The notes: generated from the letters alone by a model not told the origin. Counted from the stretch's first letter, positions 26,183 to 35,053 are shown. The stretch is 64,000 nt of DNA from Chryseobacterium sp. SNU WT5 (GCF_007362475.1 NZ_CP041687.1:682001-746000), one strand, 5' to 3'. Numbers and translations are program-made.

Positions 26183-26226
26183 GATGAATGGTAAGTCATC
26201 ATGTATTTACCATTCATCTTTCTTTT
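26183..26226 (+). terminator. Hairpin between the cytochrome and nosZ
   Basis: GATGAATGGTAA (26,183-26,194) pairs with TTACCATTCATC (26,207-26,218), followed by TTTCTTTTTT. It may end the short cytochrome transcript or attenuate read-through into nosZ. Confidence 0.65.
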
Positions 26227-26261
26227 TTCTCTCTATTCTGAAAGAAATAATCAAATAATAT

Positions 26262-28256
26262 ATGAAAACTTACAAGAAAATTGGACTCGCTGCCTTTGCA
26301 GCGGTTAGTATTGTCGCATGTAAACCGAAGGGTACGGAAACAGCTGTTTCGGGTGATGCGGCACAGAAAGTTTACGTTGCTCCAGGCAAACATGATGAAG
26401 TAATGAGTTTCGTCAGCGGTGGCTTCAACGGTCAAATTAGTGTGGTTGGATTGCCAAGTGGTAGAACTTTGAAAATCGTTCCTGTATTTTCGGTTCACCC
26501 AGAAAATGGATATGGATTCAGTGAAGAAACCAAACCAATGCTCGAAACCTCTCACGGATTTATCCCTTGGGATGACCAACACCACCTTGCTTTGTCGCAA
26601 ACAAACGGTGAAATTGACGGTAGATATTTATTTGCTAACGCGAATAATACGCCACGTGTTGCAAAAATTGACTTGAAAACTTTCAGAACGACGGAAATCC
26701 TTGAGATCCCAAACTCTGCAGGAAATCACTCATCTCCTTTCTTAACAGAAAACACCGAGTATGTTGTTGCAGGTACCCGTTTTGCAGTACCAGTTGATGG
26801 CCAAGGTGACGTTCCAATTGAATCTTTCAAAGAAAATTTCAAAGGTTACCTTTCTTTCATCGGAATTGGAAAAGAGGACGGAAAAATGGACATTACCTTC
26901 CAGATTGAAGCCCCAGGATTTAATTTTGACCTATCCCATGCAGGTAAAGGAAAATCTCACGGATGGTTTTTCTTCTCTTGCTATAACTCTGAACAGGCTA
27001 ATACGCTACTTGAAGTAAATGCTTCTCAAAATGAGAAAGATTTTATCATGGCAGTGAACTGGAAGAAAGCTGAAGAATATCTGAAAGCAGGAAAAGCTAA
27101 AAAAATGGCGGTAGAATATGCTCACAATACATTTGATGAGTCTACCCAAATGGCGAAATCAGAAATTTTAAAAGAAGTATCCGTACTTTCTGCTAAAGAA
27201 TTAAAAGACATCTGTTACTTAATTCCTTGTCCAAAATCTCCACACGGCTGTGATGTTGACCCAACAGGTGAGTATATCATTGGATCTGGTAAATTAGCAG
27301 CTTTAATTCCTGTATTCAGCTTTGATAAATTAATGAAAGCGATTGAAAAGAAAGATTTCTCTGGTGAATTTGATGGAATTCCAATTCTTAAATATGAATC
27401 AGTATTACACGGTGAAGTTCAAAAACCGGGTCTCGGACCACTCCACACAGAATTTGATGGAAAAGGAAATGCTTACACATCCATGTTCGTTTCTTCAGAA
27501 GTAGTGAAATGGGACATTAAAACTTGTAAAGTATTAGACAGAACACCTACGTTCTATTCTGTTGGTCACCTTATGGTTGTTGGCGGAGATACTAAAAAAC
27601 CGTATGGAAAGTATTTAGTAGCTTATAACAAAATTACTAAAGACCGATATTTACCAACTGGACCTGAATTGGCACAATCTGCTCAATTATTTGACATCAG
27701 TGGTGATAAAATGAAACTGCTGCTAGATTTCCCAACCATTGGTGAACCGCATTATGCACAAGCAGGACCTGCCGAACTATTCACTAAAAACCAGGTAAAA
27801 TTCTATAAACTGGCAGAAAACAAACATCCTTATGTAACTCGCGGAGAAGGTGAAAGTAAAGTGGTAAGGGAAGGAAATAAAGTTCACGTTTACATGACTT
27901 CTATCCGTTCTCACTTTGCACCAGATAATATAGAGGGAGTAAAAGTTGGTGACGAAGTTTACTTCCACGTAACGAATCTAGAACAGGACTGGGATGTTCC
28001 ACATGGATTTGCAGTGAAAGGCGCACAAAACGCCGAACTCTTAATTATGCCAGGTGAAACAAGCACCCTTAAGTGGGTTCCAGTGAAACCAGGAATGTAT
28101 CCAATGTACTGTACCGACTTCTGTTCTGCACTGCACCAGGAAATGCAGGGATATGTACGAGTATCTCCCGCAGGTAGCAATACCCCACTTATATATTCTT
28201 TGAATAATAAGAAAGACAACGCACAGAGCCCAGTGAAAGAAGGTGAAACAAAGTAA
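26262..28256 (+). CDS. nosZ: Nitrous-oxide reductase NosZ, clade II lipoprotein type
   Basis: A 664-residue reductase converting N2O to N2. The signal is Sec-type with a lipobox (SIVAC, Cys 20) instead of a twin-arginine signal, as in clade II enzymes. A seven-bladed propeller region carries the CuZ histidines (for example ETSHGFIPWDDQHH). The C-terminal cupredoxin has the CuA motif C-TDF-C-SAL-H-QE-M in the last ~50 residues. It follows the cytochrome c gene and precedes nosL, nosD, nosF and nosY. Expression is probably controlled from the Crp/Fnr-type promoter at 25,602 (inference). Confidence 0.96.
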   Translation: MKTYKKIGLAAFAAVSIVACKPKGTETAVSGDAAQKVYVAPGKHDEVMSFVSGGFNGQISVVGLPSGRTLKIVPVFSVHPENGYGFSEETKPMLETSHGFIPWDDQHHLALSQTNGEIDGRYLFANANNTPRVAKIDLKTFRTTEILEIPNSAGNHSSPFLTENTEYVVAGTRFAVPVDGQGDVPIESFKENFKGYLSFIGIGKEDGKMDITFQIEAPGFNFDLSHAGKGKSHGWFFFSCYNSEQANTLLEVNASQNEKDFIMAVNWKKAEEYLKAGKAKKMAVEYAHNTFDESTQMAKSEILKEVSVLSAKELKDICYLIPCPKSPHGCDVDPTGEYIIGSGKLAALIPVFSFDKLMKAIEKKDFSGEFDGIPILKYESVLHGEVQKPGLGPLHTEFDGKGNAYTSMFVSSEVVKWDIKTCKVLDRTPTFYSVGHLMVVGGDTKKPYGKYLVAYNKITKDRYLPTGPELAQSAQLFDISGDKMKLLLDFPTIGEPHYAQAGPAELFTKNQVKFYKLAENKHPYVTRGEGESKVVREGNKVHVYMTSIRSHFAPDNIEGVKVGDEVYFHVTNLEQDWDVPHGFAVKGAQNAELLIMPGETSTLKWVPVKPGMYPMYCTDFCSALHQEMQGYVRVSPAGSNTPLIYSLNNKKDNAQSPVKEGETK

Positions 28257-28267
28257 AGTTTATAACT

Positions 28268-28298
28268 AAAAGGGCAGTTTCACTGCCCTTTTTTCATT
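28268..28298 (+). terminator. Terminator after nosZ
   Basis: AAAAGGGCAGT and ACTGCCCTTTT (28,268-28,292) form a strong stem followed by T. It suggests that nosZ is made at higher level than the accessory genes downstream. Confidence 0.8.
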
Positions 28299-28403
28299 TA
28301 ATGAGATAAATCATTTTGTAATCATAAACACATTGATTCTTCAATAAATGAACGAACTTTACTAAAGAGAAATCATTTACGATCATCACCTCAAATTAAA
28401 AAA

Positions 28404-28991
28404 ATGAAAACACAAAACTTAAACAAATGGACTAAAGTCCTGCTTATCATTTTAGGCATAGGCCTGGTTACCGCGATTTTTGTACCCATCTGGTCCATCT
28501 ATCTGAATGCGCCACAATATCCCGAAGGTCTAGCCATGTTCATCCACTCCAATAAAATTAGTGGTGAATTTCAGATCATCAATGGACTGAATCATTATAT
28601 TGGAATGAAAGAAATTCATGCAGATGAATTCTGGGAGTTTAAAGTCTTACCTTACGCTCTCGCCTTTTTTGCCGCACTTTGCTTCTTAGCGACATTTTTA
28701 AACAGTCGAAAAATTCTCTACGCTTTGACGGGGATCTTCTTAACTTTTGGAGTTGGATTCGTATTTGATTTTTGGAGATGGCTATACGACTACGGACATA
28801 ATCTAAACCCCCATGCGGCGATTATCGTACCGGGAATGTCTTATCAACCACCCCTACTTGGCTACAAACAATTATTAAATTTTGAAGTATGGTCTTATCC
28901 TAATATTGGCGGTGGGATCATGATAGGAGCTGGCGTTATTTTGATTATCTTAGCCTTTGTAGAATTTAGAATCGCTAAAAAAGCAATTTAA
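28404..28991 (+). CDS. Four-TM membrane protein of the nos cluster
   Basis: A 195-residue protein with membrane segments near residues 12-32, 80-100, 107-125 and 168-190. A periplasmic loop contains HYIGMKEIHADEFW, and a second conserved-looking stretch is FDFWRWLYDYGHNLNPHAAI. There are no heme or iron-sulfur motifs. It sits between nosZ and nosL, as an unnamed membrane protein does in many clade II nos clusters. It could help electron transfer from quinol in the absence of NosR, but this is not shown by the sequence. Confidence 0.7.
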   Translation: MKTQNLNKWTKVLLIILGIGLVTAIFVPIWSIYLNAPQYPEGLAMFIHSNKISGEFQIINGLNHYIGMKEIHADEFWEFKVLPYALAFFAALCFLATFLNSRKILYALTGIFLTFGVGFVFDFWRWLYDYGHNLNPHAAIIVPGMSYQPPLLGYKQLLNFEVWSYPNIGGGIMIGAGVILIILAFVEFRIAKKAI

Positions 28992-29024
28992 AACGTCAAC
29001 ATTCAATAAAACAAAATTAAAATT

Positions 29025-29438
29025 ATGAAGTTATTTAGAAACTCAATTATTGCGGCTAGTATGATAACCTTAGTTGCTTGTGCAGAAAAAGGTCCTCAAG
29101 AAATTTCAGTCGGTAAAGACCAATGTGATAATTGCAAAATGACCATTTCTGAACCTAAGTATGCTACCCAATTATTAACAGAAAAAGGCAGACTTTATAA
29201 ATTTGATGACATCAGCTGTCTTCAGGACTATGAGATTTCTAATGCAGAAACGACGGTTAATGCTAAAACTTACGTTGCCGATTTTCCCACAGGAGATTTT
29301 TTTGAAACAAATACTGCGACTTTAATTAAAGGAGGCGAAATTAAAAGTCCAATGGGCGGAAATACGCAAGCATTTAAAGATAAATCTACCGCTGAAAAAG
29401 CTGCCGCTTCATTGGGAGCTACTCTTGTCACAAAATAA
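29025..29438 (+). CDS. nosL: NosL copper-binding lipoprotein
   Basis: A 137-residue lipoprotein (lipobox VAC, Cys 19). It has the NosL copper site CDNCKM and a following ISEPKYATQLL segment, then FDDISCLQDYE. NosL delivers Cu(I) for CuZ assembly in NosZ (family knowledge). It lies between the membrane-protein gene and nosD. Confidence 0.92.
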   Translation: MKLFRNSIIAASMITLVACAEKGPQEISVGKDQCDNCKMTISEPKYATQLLTEKGRLYKFDDISCLQDYEISNAETTVNAKTYVADFPTGDFFETNTATLIKGGEIKSPMGGNTQAFKDKSTAEKAAASLGATLVTK

Positions 29439-29484
29439 ATAGCTGCAAACTTGTAATTTTTTCCAATTACGGTTAGTATGAAAT

Positions 29485-30735
29485 ATGAAAAACACCATCA
29501 CTTTCTTTTTACTTTTGTTTTTACCGGTTTTAGCATTCTCAGCTACTTTGAAAGTCGGTAAAGGTGAGCAGTTTACTTCCATAAAATTAGCTGTCGCCGC
29601 CGCAAAGAGCGGCGATACCATTTTGGTGTATAAAGGACTTTACAAAGAAGGAACGATAGATCTTGAAAAATCCTTGACCTTAATCGGAATTGACAGGCCC
29701 ATTATCGACGGTAACCTTGAGGGTGAAATTATCACTCTGCGAGCAGATCACATCGTTTTAAAAGGTTTTAAATTAATAAACAGCGGAAGAGATGAAATCC
29801 GAAGTGTGGCCGCGATACACATTTATAGCAGTGCAGATTCCGTAATTGATAATAATATTTTGGAAAATAATCATTTCGGAATTTACGTTCAAAGAGGAAT
29901 ACGCTGCCTAATAAGCAACAACAAGATCACCACCAACCGCGGAACCTCAGAAGAAAACATTGGTGACGGGATTCATCTTTTAGGAAGCAGGGAGATCTGG
30001 GTGAAAAACAACTATATCACAGGACACAAAGATGGGATCTATCTTGAAAAGAATGTGAAGTGTTACGTTTATCATAACCTTTCGCGCGCTAATCTTCGAT
30101 ATGGTTTACACTTTATGTTCTCAAACGACAGTGTTTACACTTCCAATGTTTTTGATAATAACGGTGCCGGAGTTGCGGTCATGTACGCTATGAACGTGAG
30201 TATGTACAATAATAAATTCATTAATAACTGGGGAGACAGTGTTTTCGGTCTTTTATTAAAAGAAATTTCTTACAGTAAGATCAAAGGCAATGTATTCCAA
30301 AGCAACACAACCGGAATTTTTGCAGATGGTGCCACCAAAATTGATTTTTATAATAATCAGTTTGAAGATAATGGCTGGGCGATAAAAATAAATTCTAACT
30401 GCATGGAAAATCGGGTGATGAGAAATGATTTTATTAATAATACTTTTGACATTAGTACTAACGGGTCCACGGTAATGAATGATTTTAGATTGAATTACTG
30501 GGACAAATATGAAGGATATGATCTGAACAAAGATAAAATAGGAGATATTCCTTTTCATCCACTTAGTTTATATTCTGTTTTGGTAGAACAAAACCCATCC
30601 GTCATGTTATTATTTAGAAGTTTCCTTGTTGACATGCTCGATAGGACAGAGAAAATATTACCAAGCCTTACCCCAGAAAGTTTTGTTGATGATCAACCAT
30701 TAATGAAACCCGTAAATTATAAAACAGATTCGTAA
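29485..30735 (+). CDS. nosD: NosD periplasmic copper-processing beta-helix protein
   Basis: A 416-residue protein with a cleavable signal (ends about FSA, residue 20). A long right-handed parallel beta-helix follows, with repeated N/D-rich turns such as NNILENNHFGIYV and NNKITTNRG. NosD works with NosF and NosY in maturation of the copper centre of NosZ. The order nosL-nosD-nosF-nosY is canonical, with short gaps. Confidence 0.93.
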   Translation: MKNTITFFLLLFLPVLAFSATLKVGKGEQFTSIKLAVAAAKSGDTILVYKGLYKEGTIDLEKSLTLIGIDRPIIDGNLEGEIITLRADHIVLKGFKLINSGRDEIRSVAAIHIYSSADSVIDNNILENNHFGIYVQRGIRCLISNNKITTNRGTSEENIGDGIHLLGSREIWVKNNYITGHKDGIYLEKNVKCYVYHNLSRANLRYGLHFMFSNDSVYTSNVFDNNGAGVAVMYAMNVSMYNNKFINNWGDSVFGLLLKEISYSKIKGNVFQSNTTGIFADGATKIDFYNNQFEDNGWAIKINSNCMENRVMRNDFINNTFDISTNGSTVMNDFRLNYWDKYEGYDLNKDKIGDIPFHPLSLYSVLVEQNPSVMLLFRSFLVDMLDRTEKILPSLTPESFVDDQPLMKPVNYKTDS

Positions 30736-30784
30736 TAATCGAATATTCAACTACAGAAAGCGATGTTTACAACATCTTAATGCT

Positions 30785-31498
30785 ATGATTGAAATTAAAA
30801 ATTTAACTAAGAAATTCAATAAATTCACCGCTTTGAATGATATCAACTTGTCGTTTCAAAATGGACATTCTATTGCGTTAATTGGACCCAACGGTTGTGG
30901 AAAAACAACTCTGATAAAATGTATTCTGGGATTAAATGTCGTAATAGATGGTGACATCCTGGTGGATGGAAGAAGCGTAAAAGAAGATTACAAATATCGT
31001 GAGATTATCGGGTATATGCCGCAGATCGGCCGTTATCCTGAAAACATGACAATTGAAGAAACGATCAAGATGATTAAAGATACCCGAAAAAATACGGATG
31101 CTGATCTTGACACCGAACTTCTGGACGCCTTTGAACTCAGAGAAATTTACGACAAAAAAATGCGCACTCTTTCAGGTGGAACTACGCAGAAGGTAAGTGC
31201 TGTTCTGGCATTCTTGTTTAATCCAAAAGTGATCATTCTAGACGAACCCACCGCTGGTTTGGATCCCTTGGCGACTGAGATCCTGAAAAACAAAATCATT
31301 AAAGAAAAAAATAAAGGCAAATTGATTATCATTACCTCTCACTTATTGAGTGAATTAGATGATATTATTACTGAAATTGTTTTCATGAATGAGGCAAAAG
31401 TGGTCGTTCACCAATCTGTTGAAGAGTTAAAAGAACAGACGAACACTGCAAAAATTTCTGACGGAATTATTTCCATCTTAAAAAGCATGAAGAAATGA
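30785..31498 (+). CDS. nosF: NosF ABC-transporter ATP-binding protein
   Basis: A 237-residue ABC ATPase with Walker A GPNGCGKTT (~34-42), signature LSGGTTQ, Walker B VIILDEPTAGLDP and switch histidine in ITSHLLSE. It overlaps nosY by 4 bases (ATGA), so the pair is coupled. With NosY it would energise NosZ maturation through NosD. Confidence 0.93.
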   Translation: MIEIKNLTKKFNKFTALNDINLSFQNGHSIALIGPNGCGKTTLIKCILGLNVVIDGDILVDGRSVKEDYKYREIIGYMPQIGRYPENMTIEETIKMIKDTRKNTDADLDTELLDAFELREIYDKKMRTLSGGTTQKVSAVLAFLFNPKVIILDEPTAGLDPLATEILKNKIIKEKNKGKLIIITSHLLSELDDIITEIVFMNEAKVVVHQSVEELKEQTNTAKISDGIISILKSMKK

Positions 31499-32262
31499 AT
31501 AAAATAGCGCGTTTTATCTTATTTGATATTTTAAAAAATAAAATTGTCATCCTGTACACCATTTTACTTTTTATCATTTCCTGGTCGGTGCTGGGTTTAG
31601 AAAATAATTTTACGAAGGCAACTTTAAGCTTATTAAATGTCGTTTTACTGGTTGTTCCTTTAGTAAGCATTATATTTTCTACAATTTATGTTTATAACAG
31701 CAGTCAATTTATTGAGTTACTTTTGAGTCAGCCTGTACCAAGAGGAAAAGTATGGTTTAATTTATTCCTGGGATTATCCACTGCATTAATATTTGCTTTT
31801 TTGATTGGTTGTGGAATTCCGATCTTGCTCTATTCTTCGATTGAAACTGGTGCATCTTTATTGATTACCGGGATTTTTCTTACGGTTATATTTACTTCTC
31901 TGGCAATGTTGGCCGCTATTTACAGTAGAGACCGAGCAAAAGGAATTGGTATTTCTATTTTCATCTGGATGTTCTTTGCAATTATTTATGACGGTATTTT
32001 ACTTGTATTGATGTTTCAATTTGCAGACTATCCAATAGAAGGAATTATGGCAACGTTAGCAGCAGTTAACCCCATCGGACTATCCAGAATCTTCGTTCTT
32101 TTACAGTTAGAAGTGGCAGCAATGCTGGGGCAGGCAGGTGCAATTTTCAAGCAGGTTTTCGGATCAGGAGGTGGAATGGTTATCTCACTCATCATTTTAG
32201 CGATCTGGACTTTAGTGCCGTTTCTTTGGTCTTTAATTATGTTTAATAAAAAAGATCTTTAA
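31495..32262 (+). CDS. nosY: NosY ABC-transporter permease
   Basis: A 255-residue membrane protein with six hydrophobic segments and the ABC-2 permease pattern (FDILKNKIVILYTILLF at the start, QFIELLLSQPVPRGKVW after TM2). It starts within the nosF stop. It is the last gene of the cluster; a 166-base gap with its own promoter follows. Confidence 0.9.
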   Translation: MNKIARFILFDILKNKIVILYTILLFIISWSVLGLENNFTKATLSLLNVVLLVVPLVSIIFSTIYVYNSSQFIELLLSQPVPRGKVWFNLFLGLSTALIFAFLIGCGIPILLYSSIETGASLLITGIFLTVIFTSLAMLAAIYSRDRAKGIGISIFIWMFFAIIYDGILLVLMFQFADYPIEGIMATLAAVNPIGLSRIFVLLQLEVAAMLGQAGAIFKQVFGSGGGMVISLIILAIWTLVPFLWSLIMFNKKDL

Positions 32263-32319
32263 ACCTGTTCGATTGCTGTTTCCGAGCTGATAAAACTCAT
32301 CCAATTAATGGGTTACAAT

Positions 32320-32364
32320 GTGATTGCAGTCATAAGTTAATACTTCATTTTCAACTTAATTTTA
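32320..32364 (+). promoter_or_regulatory. FAS1 gene promoter with the same Crp/Fnr-type box
   Basis: GTGATTGCAGTCATA (32,320-32,334) starts exactly 37 bases before TAATTTTA (32,357-32,364), a -7 element with one mismatch. Box and spacing match the nos promoter at 25,602. Confidence 0.55.
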
Positions 32365-32428
32365 TAGTATAATTAAAGCACACGCTCAGTGTTCTAAGAT
32401 TAAAAATATAACAATTAGAATCAATACT

Positions 32429-32980
32429 ATGAAAAAGTCAATCATGTTGCTTGCAGTTATTTCACTCGCATTCTCTTCTTGCAACCAGAGTGAGGCAGCA
32501 ACAACAGCCACTACCGAAACTTCAGAAACCGTGGGTGCAGGTCAGGAAGCAGTACAAGATGATGACAGTGCGCCAGATATTGTAAAATTAGCCGCTGGAA
32601 ATGCAGATCTATCAACTTTAGTCGCTGGAGTAAAAGCAGCCGGCTTAGCAACTTCATTAAGTAATGCAGGACCATTTACGGTCTTTGCACCGACTAATGC
32701 TGCATTTGATAATTTACCTGCGGGAACATTAGAAGATCTACTGAAACCTGAAAATGTAGATAAACTGAATGACATTTTAAGCCACCATACTTACGTAGGC
32801 GTGATTAAAACAGACCAATTAACAGACGGACAAAATCTTGGTATGGTAGATGGAAAACCAATCAGTATTAAGATCGTAGATGGAAAGCCAGTTGTAAATG
32901 GCACCATTAATATTATTGCATCAGTACCCGCTTCTAATGGAATCGTTCACGTTATTGACAGCGTAATTCTACCGAACTAA
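32429..32980 (+). CDS. FAS1 (fasciclin) domain lipoprotein
   Basis: A 183-residue lipoprotein (lipobox FSSC, Cys 19) with a short acidic/Thr-rich linker. One FAS1 domain carries H1-type GPFTVFAPTNAAFDNLP and H2-type NGIVHVIDSVILP. FAS1 proteins mediate adhesion or bind small ligands. It may belong to the nos regulon because of the shared promoter box, a link that is inference. Confidence 0.88.
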   Translation: MKKSIMLLAVISLAFSSCNQSEAATTATTETSETVGAGQEAVQDDDSAPDIVKLAAGNADLSTLVAGVKAAGLATSLSNAGPFTVFAPTNAAFDNLPAGTLEDLLKPENVDKLNDILSHHTYVGVIKTDQLTDGQNLGMVDGKPISIKIVDGKPVVNGTINIIASVPASNGIVHVIDSVILPN

Positions 32981-33012
32981 GAAAAAAGTAATAGTTTAAA
33001 TTTAATGTTTGA

Positions 33013-33047
33013 AACACTTCCCGAATTTATTTCAGGAGGTGTTTTTT
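33013..33047. terminator. Terminator between convergent genes
   Basis: AACACTTCC (33,013-33,021) and GGAGGTGTT (33,035-33,043) pair with one G-U, followed by T on the plus strand. It lies between the FAS1 gene and the convergent oxidase-like gene. Confidence 0.65.
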
Positions 33048-34260
33048 ATGTTGATTTCTTTCTTAAACTGACCAAAATCAGCAGCAAAGAGAACATCATT
33101 AATAGAGAAACTCCAAGTAATATTTCTGGCGCAAAAGGAACAGCGATATATTTAATTGAAAAAATTCCCATTACTCCTAATACCGCTTCATTTAAAAAAA
33201 TTCCCAAGAGCAGCAGTTTTAAGCCCCTAGTAACTGGCTTGGTGATTTTGAAGACGTTGGTTGCCAGAATGTGATTAATTAGAAATACTGAAATACACAT
33301 CAACAGAATTAAATGCAAGTAAGCGATAACTACATTTCTGAAGCCAAATGCAAACTGGCTTAATGCGGGAACGTTAGAACCTAATTGCAAAAGTGTTTTC
33401 ATAAAGAACGCGAATCCTACGTACATTAAAACGAATCTCTGCAACGCCGAAAAGTGAACCACAACGTGACCCCAATTTCTTTTGACCATTTGGTAAATTT
33501 TTATCGCCCCAATTGTTTGTGAAATGGATGCTAAGATAATTGCAATAATGATCCATAATGGTAATTTCATATACAATACTGAAAGACCAAAACCAACAAG
33601 GCAACCAAAAAACATCAACCAAAATATCAAATTATTTTCTTTGGGGGAAATTTCTGCACCAATTTTTCTTAAGGAATGAATTAGTAATCCAATACAACTA
33701 AAAAGGAAAAATCCATTGTATTGAAAGTGAAGATAGTAATAAGACGAGCCCAAATAAAGCATCTGCGTCACATTACCCGACATCATCATATAACTAAGCA
33801 TAAAGACTCCAGCAGAAGAAATAACCGCAAAAAACAAGCCTGCAATAAACCAAGGTTTAGCCAAATCGGATTTGCCTTTTAAATCACGGACTAAGAAAAA
33901 GAAGAAAACAAAACTTGTTAACAATGCGGCAGTTGATGCTGCTATGGATAGCCAATAATAACCGCTGTAAACAAAACTCGGTATCATAATAAAGGCAGAA
34001 ACAGCATTAATGACCAACAAGATCTGGTATTTCTTCAACTGTCTTTCGGGAAGGATTCCGACCAAATAACGAATAATTAAGACATAAATTATTTGGGTAA
34101 TCCAACCATAAAAGGCAAAATGAGAATGCGCTTCCTGTACATGTTTTTGATCGACGATTGGCAAGGAGAAAGCAATTTTATATCGCATAAGAACCCCTAA
34201 AACTGAAACTAACAAGAAATTAAGAACTGAAAACCTCAACCAAAATGTAATATTCTTCAT
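33046..34260 (-). CDS. 12-TM heme-copper-oxidase subunit I-like membrane protein
   Basis: A 404-residue protein with about 12 membrane segments. Histidines occur at membrane positions: HVQEAHSHFAFYGW (H40, H45, H47), YYYLHFQYNGF, VVVHFSALQRF and AYLHLILL. The SHFAFYGW block resembles cbb3/NOR-type subunit I and NnrS-like proteins. It is shorter than true oxidases and no partner subunit is adjacent. Its promoter carries the nos-type Crp/Fnr box, so a role in nitric oxide handling is plausible but unproven. The -7 element ends only 4 bases before the ATG. Confidence 0.65.
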   Translation of the reverse strand: MKNITFWLRFSVLNFLLVSVLGVLMRYKIAFSLPIVDQKHVQEAHSHFAFYGWITQIIYVLIIRYLVGILPERQLKKYQILLVINAVSAFIMIPSFVYSGYYWLSIAASTAALLTSFVFFFFLVRDLKGKSDLAKPWFIAGLFFAVISSAGVFMLSYMMMSGNVTQMLYLGSSYYYLHFQYNGFFLFSCIGLLIHSLRKIGAEISPKENNLIFWLMFFGCLVGFGLSVLYMKLPLWIIIAIILASISQTIGAIKIYQMVKRNWGHVVVHFSALQRFVLMYVGFAFFMKTLLQLGSNVPALSQFAFGFRNVVIAYLHLILLMCISVFLINHILATNVFKITKPVTRGLKLLLLGIFLNEAVLGVMGIFSIKYIAVPFAPEILLGVSLLMMFSLLLILVSLRKKST

Positions 34261-34264
34261 CCTT

Positions 34265-34308
34265 CAAAATTATTATAAATATAATTAATAGACTATGACT
34301 ACCATCAC
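34265..34308 (-). promoter_or_regulatory. Oxidase-like gene promoter with Crp/Fnr-type box
   Basis: On the minus strand GTGATGGTAGTCATA (34,308 to 34,294) precedes TAATTTTG (34,272 to 34,265), a perfect -7 element. The spacing is 36 bases against 37 in the other two copies. Transcription would start at or next to the ATG at 34,260, implying a leaderless message. Confidence 0.55.
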
Positions 34309-34311
34309 CTC

Positions 34312-34914
34312 CTAAATGAAAATTTTTCCATTTACAATCTCCAGTTTCCCTTCCTTTTCCATCTTTTTGATGGCCCGGATCACTGTCTCTATTCGAAGTC
34401 CCGTCATGTGAGAGATTTCTTTTCGAGTCATTTCTACCATCACTTTATCAGTAGTCTTACCATAGTCTCTTTTATAATCACGGAGTTGTAAAAGAATGCG
34501 ATCTTCTGGATTAAAAAGTACGATCTGTTTTAATAACTGGCTTTTTTTAATGGATTTTCGCGCAACAGAAAGGGTAAATTCAAAAAGTTTTTCAGGGTGG
34601 GATTTTAAATAATCGATCAGGGAATCTCTTTTTATGCGTACTATTTCAACTTTGTCTGAACACACTTCTACGTTTCCAGGAAAAGGCTCACCTAAAAGAA
34701 CAGCTGGTTCCGCAAAAAAATGTCCGCTTTTGACCTTGTGTTGTAAAAGCTCTTTACCTTTTTCGGTTAAATTGGATACTGACAATTCGCCTTGTTTTAA
34801 ATAGTAAAACCACTCTGAACAATCACCTTCATTTAAAACCATATCACCTTTGTAATATCTTTTAAATTCAGCGTTAGTTACTTCCACCAAATCATCATCT
34901 AGTACAAAACCCAT
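34312..34914 (-). CDS. Crp/Fnr-family transcriptional regulator
   Basis: A 200-residue regulator with a cyclic-nucleotide-type sensor domain (FKRYYKGDMVLNEGDCSEWFYYLKQG), a dimer helix and a C-terminal winged helix (TRKEISHMTGLRIETVIRAI). No Fnr-type cysteine cluster is present. I prefer the ATG at 34,914 over the one at 34,965, because a -7 element TATATTTG (34,937-34,944) with a TTG 20 bases upstream lies inside the longer frame. It neighbours a gene carrying the RTGATnnnnGTCATA box and is the obvious candidate to bind it. Confidence 0.88.
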   Translation of the reverse strand: MGFVLDDDLVEVTNAEFKRYYKGDMVLNEGDCSEWFYYLKQGELSVSNLTEKGKELLQHKVKSGHFFAEPAVLLGEPFPGNVEVCSDKVEIVRIKRDSLIDYLKSHPEKLFEFTLSVARKSIKKSQLLKQIVLFNPEDRILLQLRDYKRDYGKTTDKVMVEMTRKEISHMTGLRIETVIRAIKKMEKEGKLEIVNGKIFI

Positions 34915-34936
34915 AAAATTTCTTTCTATTTCCTCA

Positions 34937-34967
34937 AATATACCAAAGTTTTTAGATATTTTCAAAA
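34937..34967 (-). promoter_or_regulatory. Promoter of the Crp/Fnr gene
   Basis: TATATTTG (34,944 to 34,937 on the minus strand) with TTG 20 bases upstream fits the Bacteroidota consensus and sets the start codon at 34,914. Confidence 0.55.
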
Positions 34968-34980
34968 AGCAGGATAATTA

Positions 34981-35000
34981 GTTACCTTATTAACAGTAAC
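34981..35000. promoter_or_regulatory. Palindrome between divergent Crp/Fnr and ppk1 promoters
   Basis: GTTACCTTATTAACAGTAAC has GTTAC/GTAAC arms around 10 bases. It lies 27 bases before the ppk1 -7 element TACTTTTG (35,027-35,034) and upstream of the regulator's -33. It differs from the nos-type box, so another regulator may bind here. Confidence 0.4.
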
Positions 35001-35053
35001 CATTCTATAAAGCATTTTGAAATTCTTACTTTTGAGTTTATAAACCAGCTACA

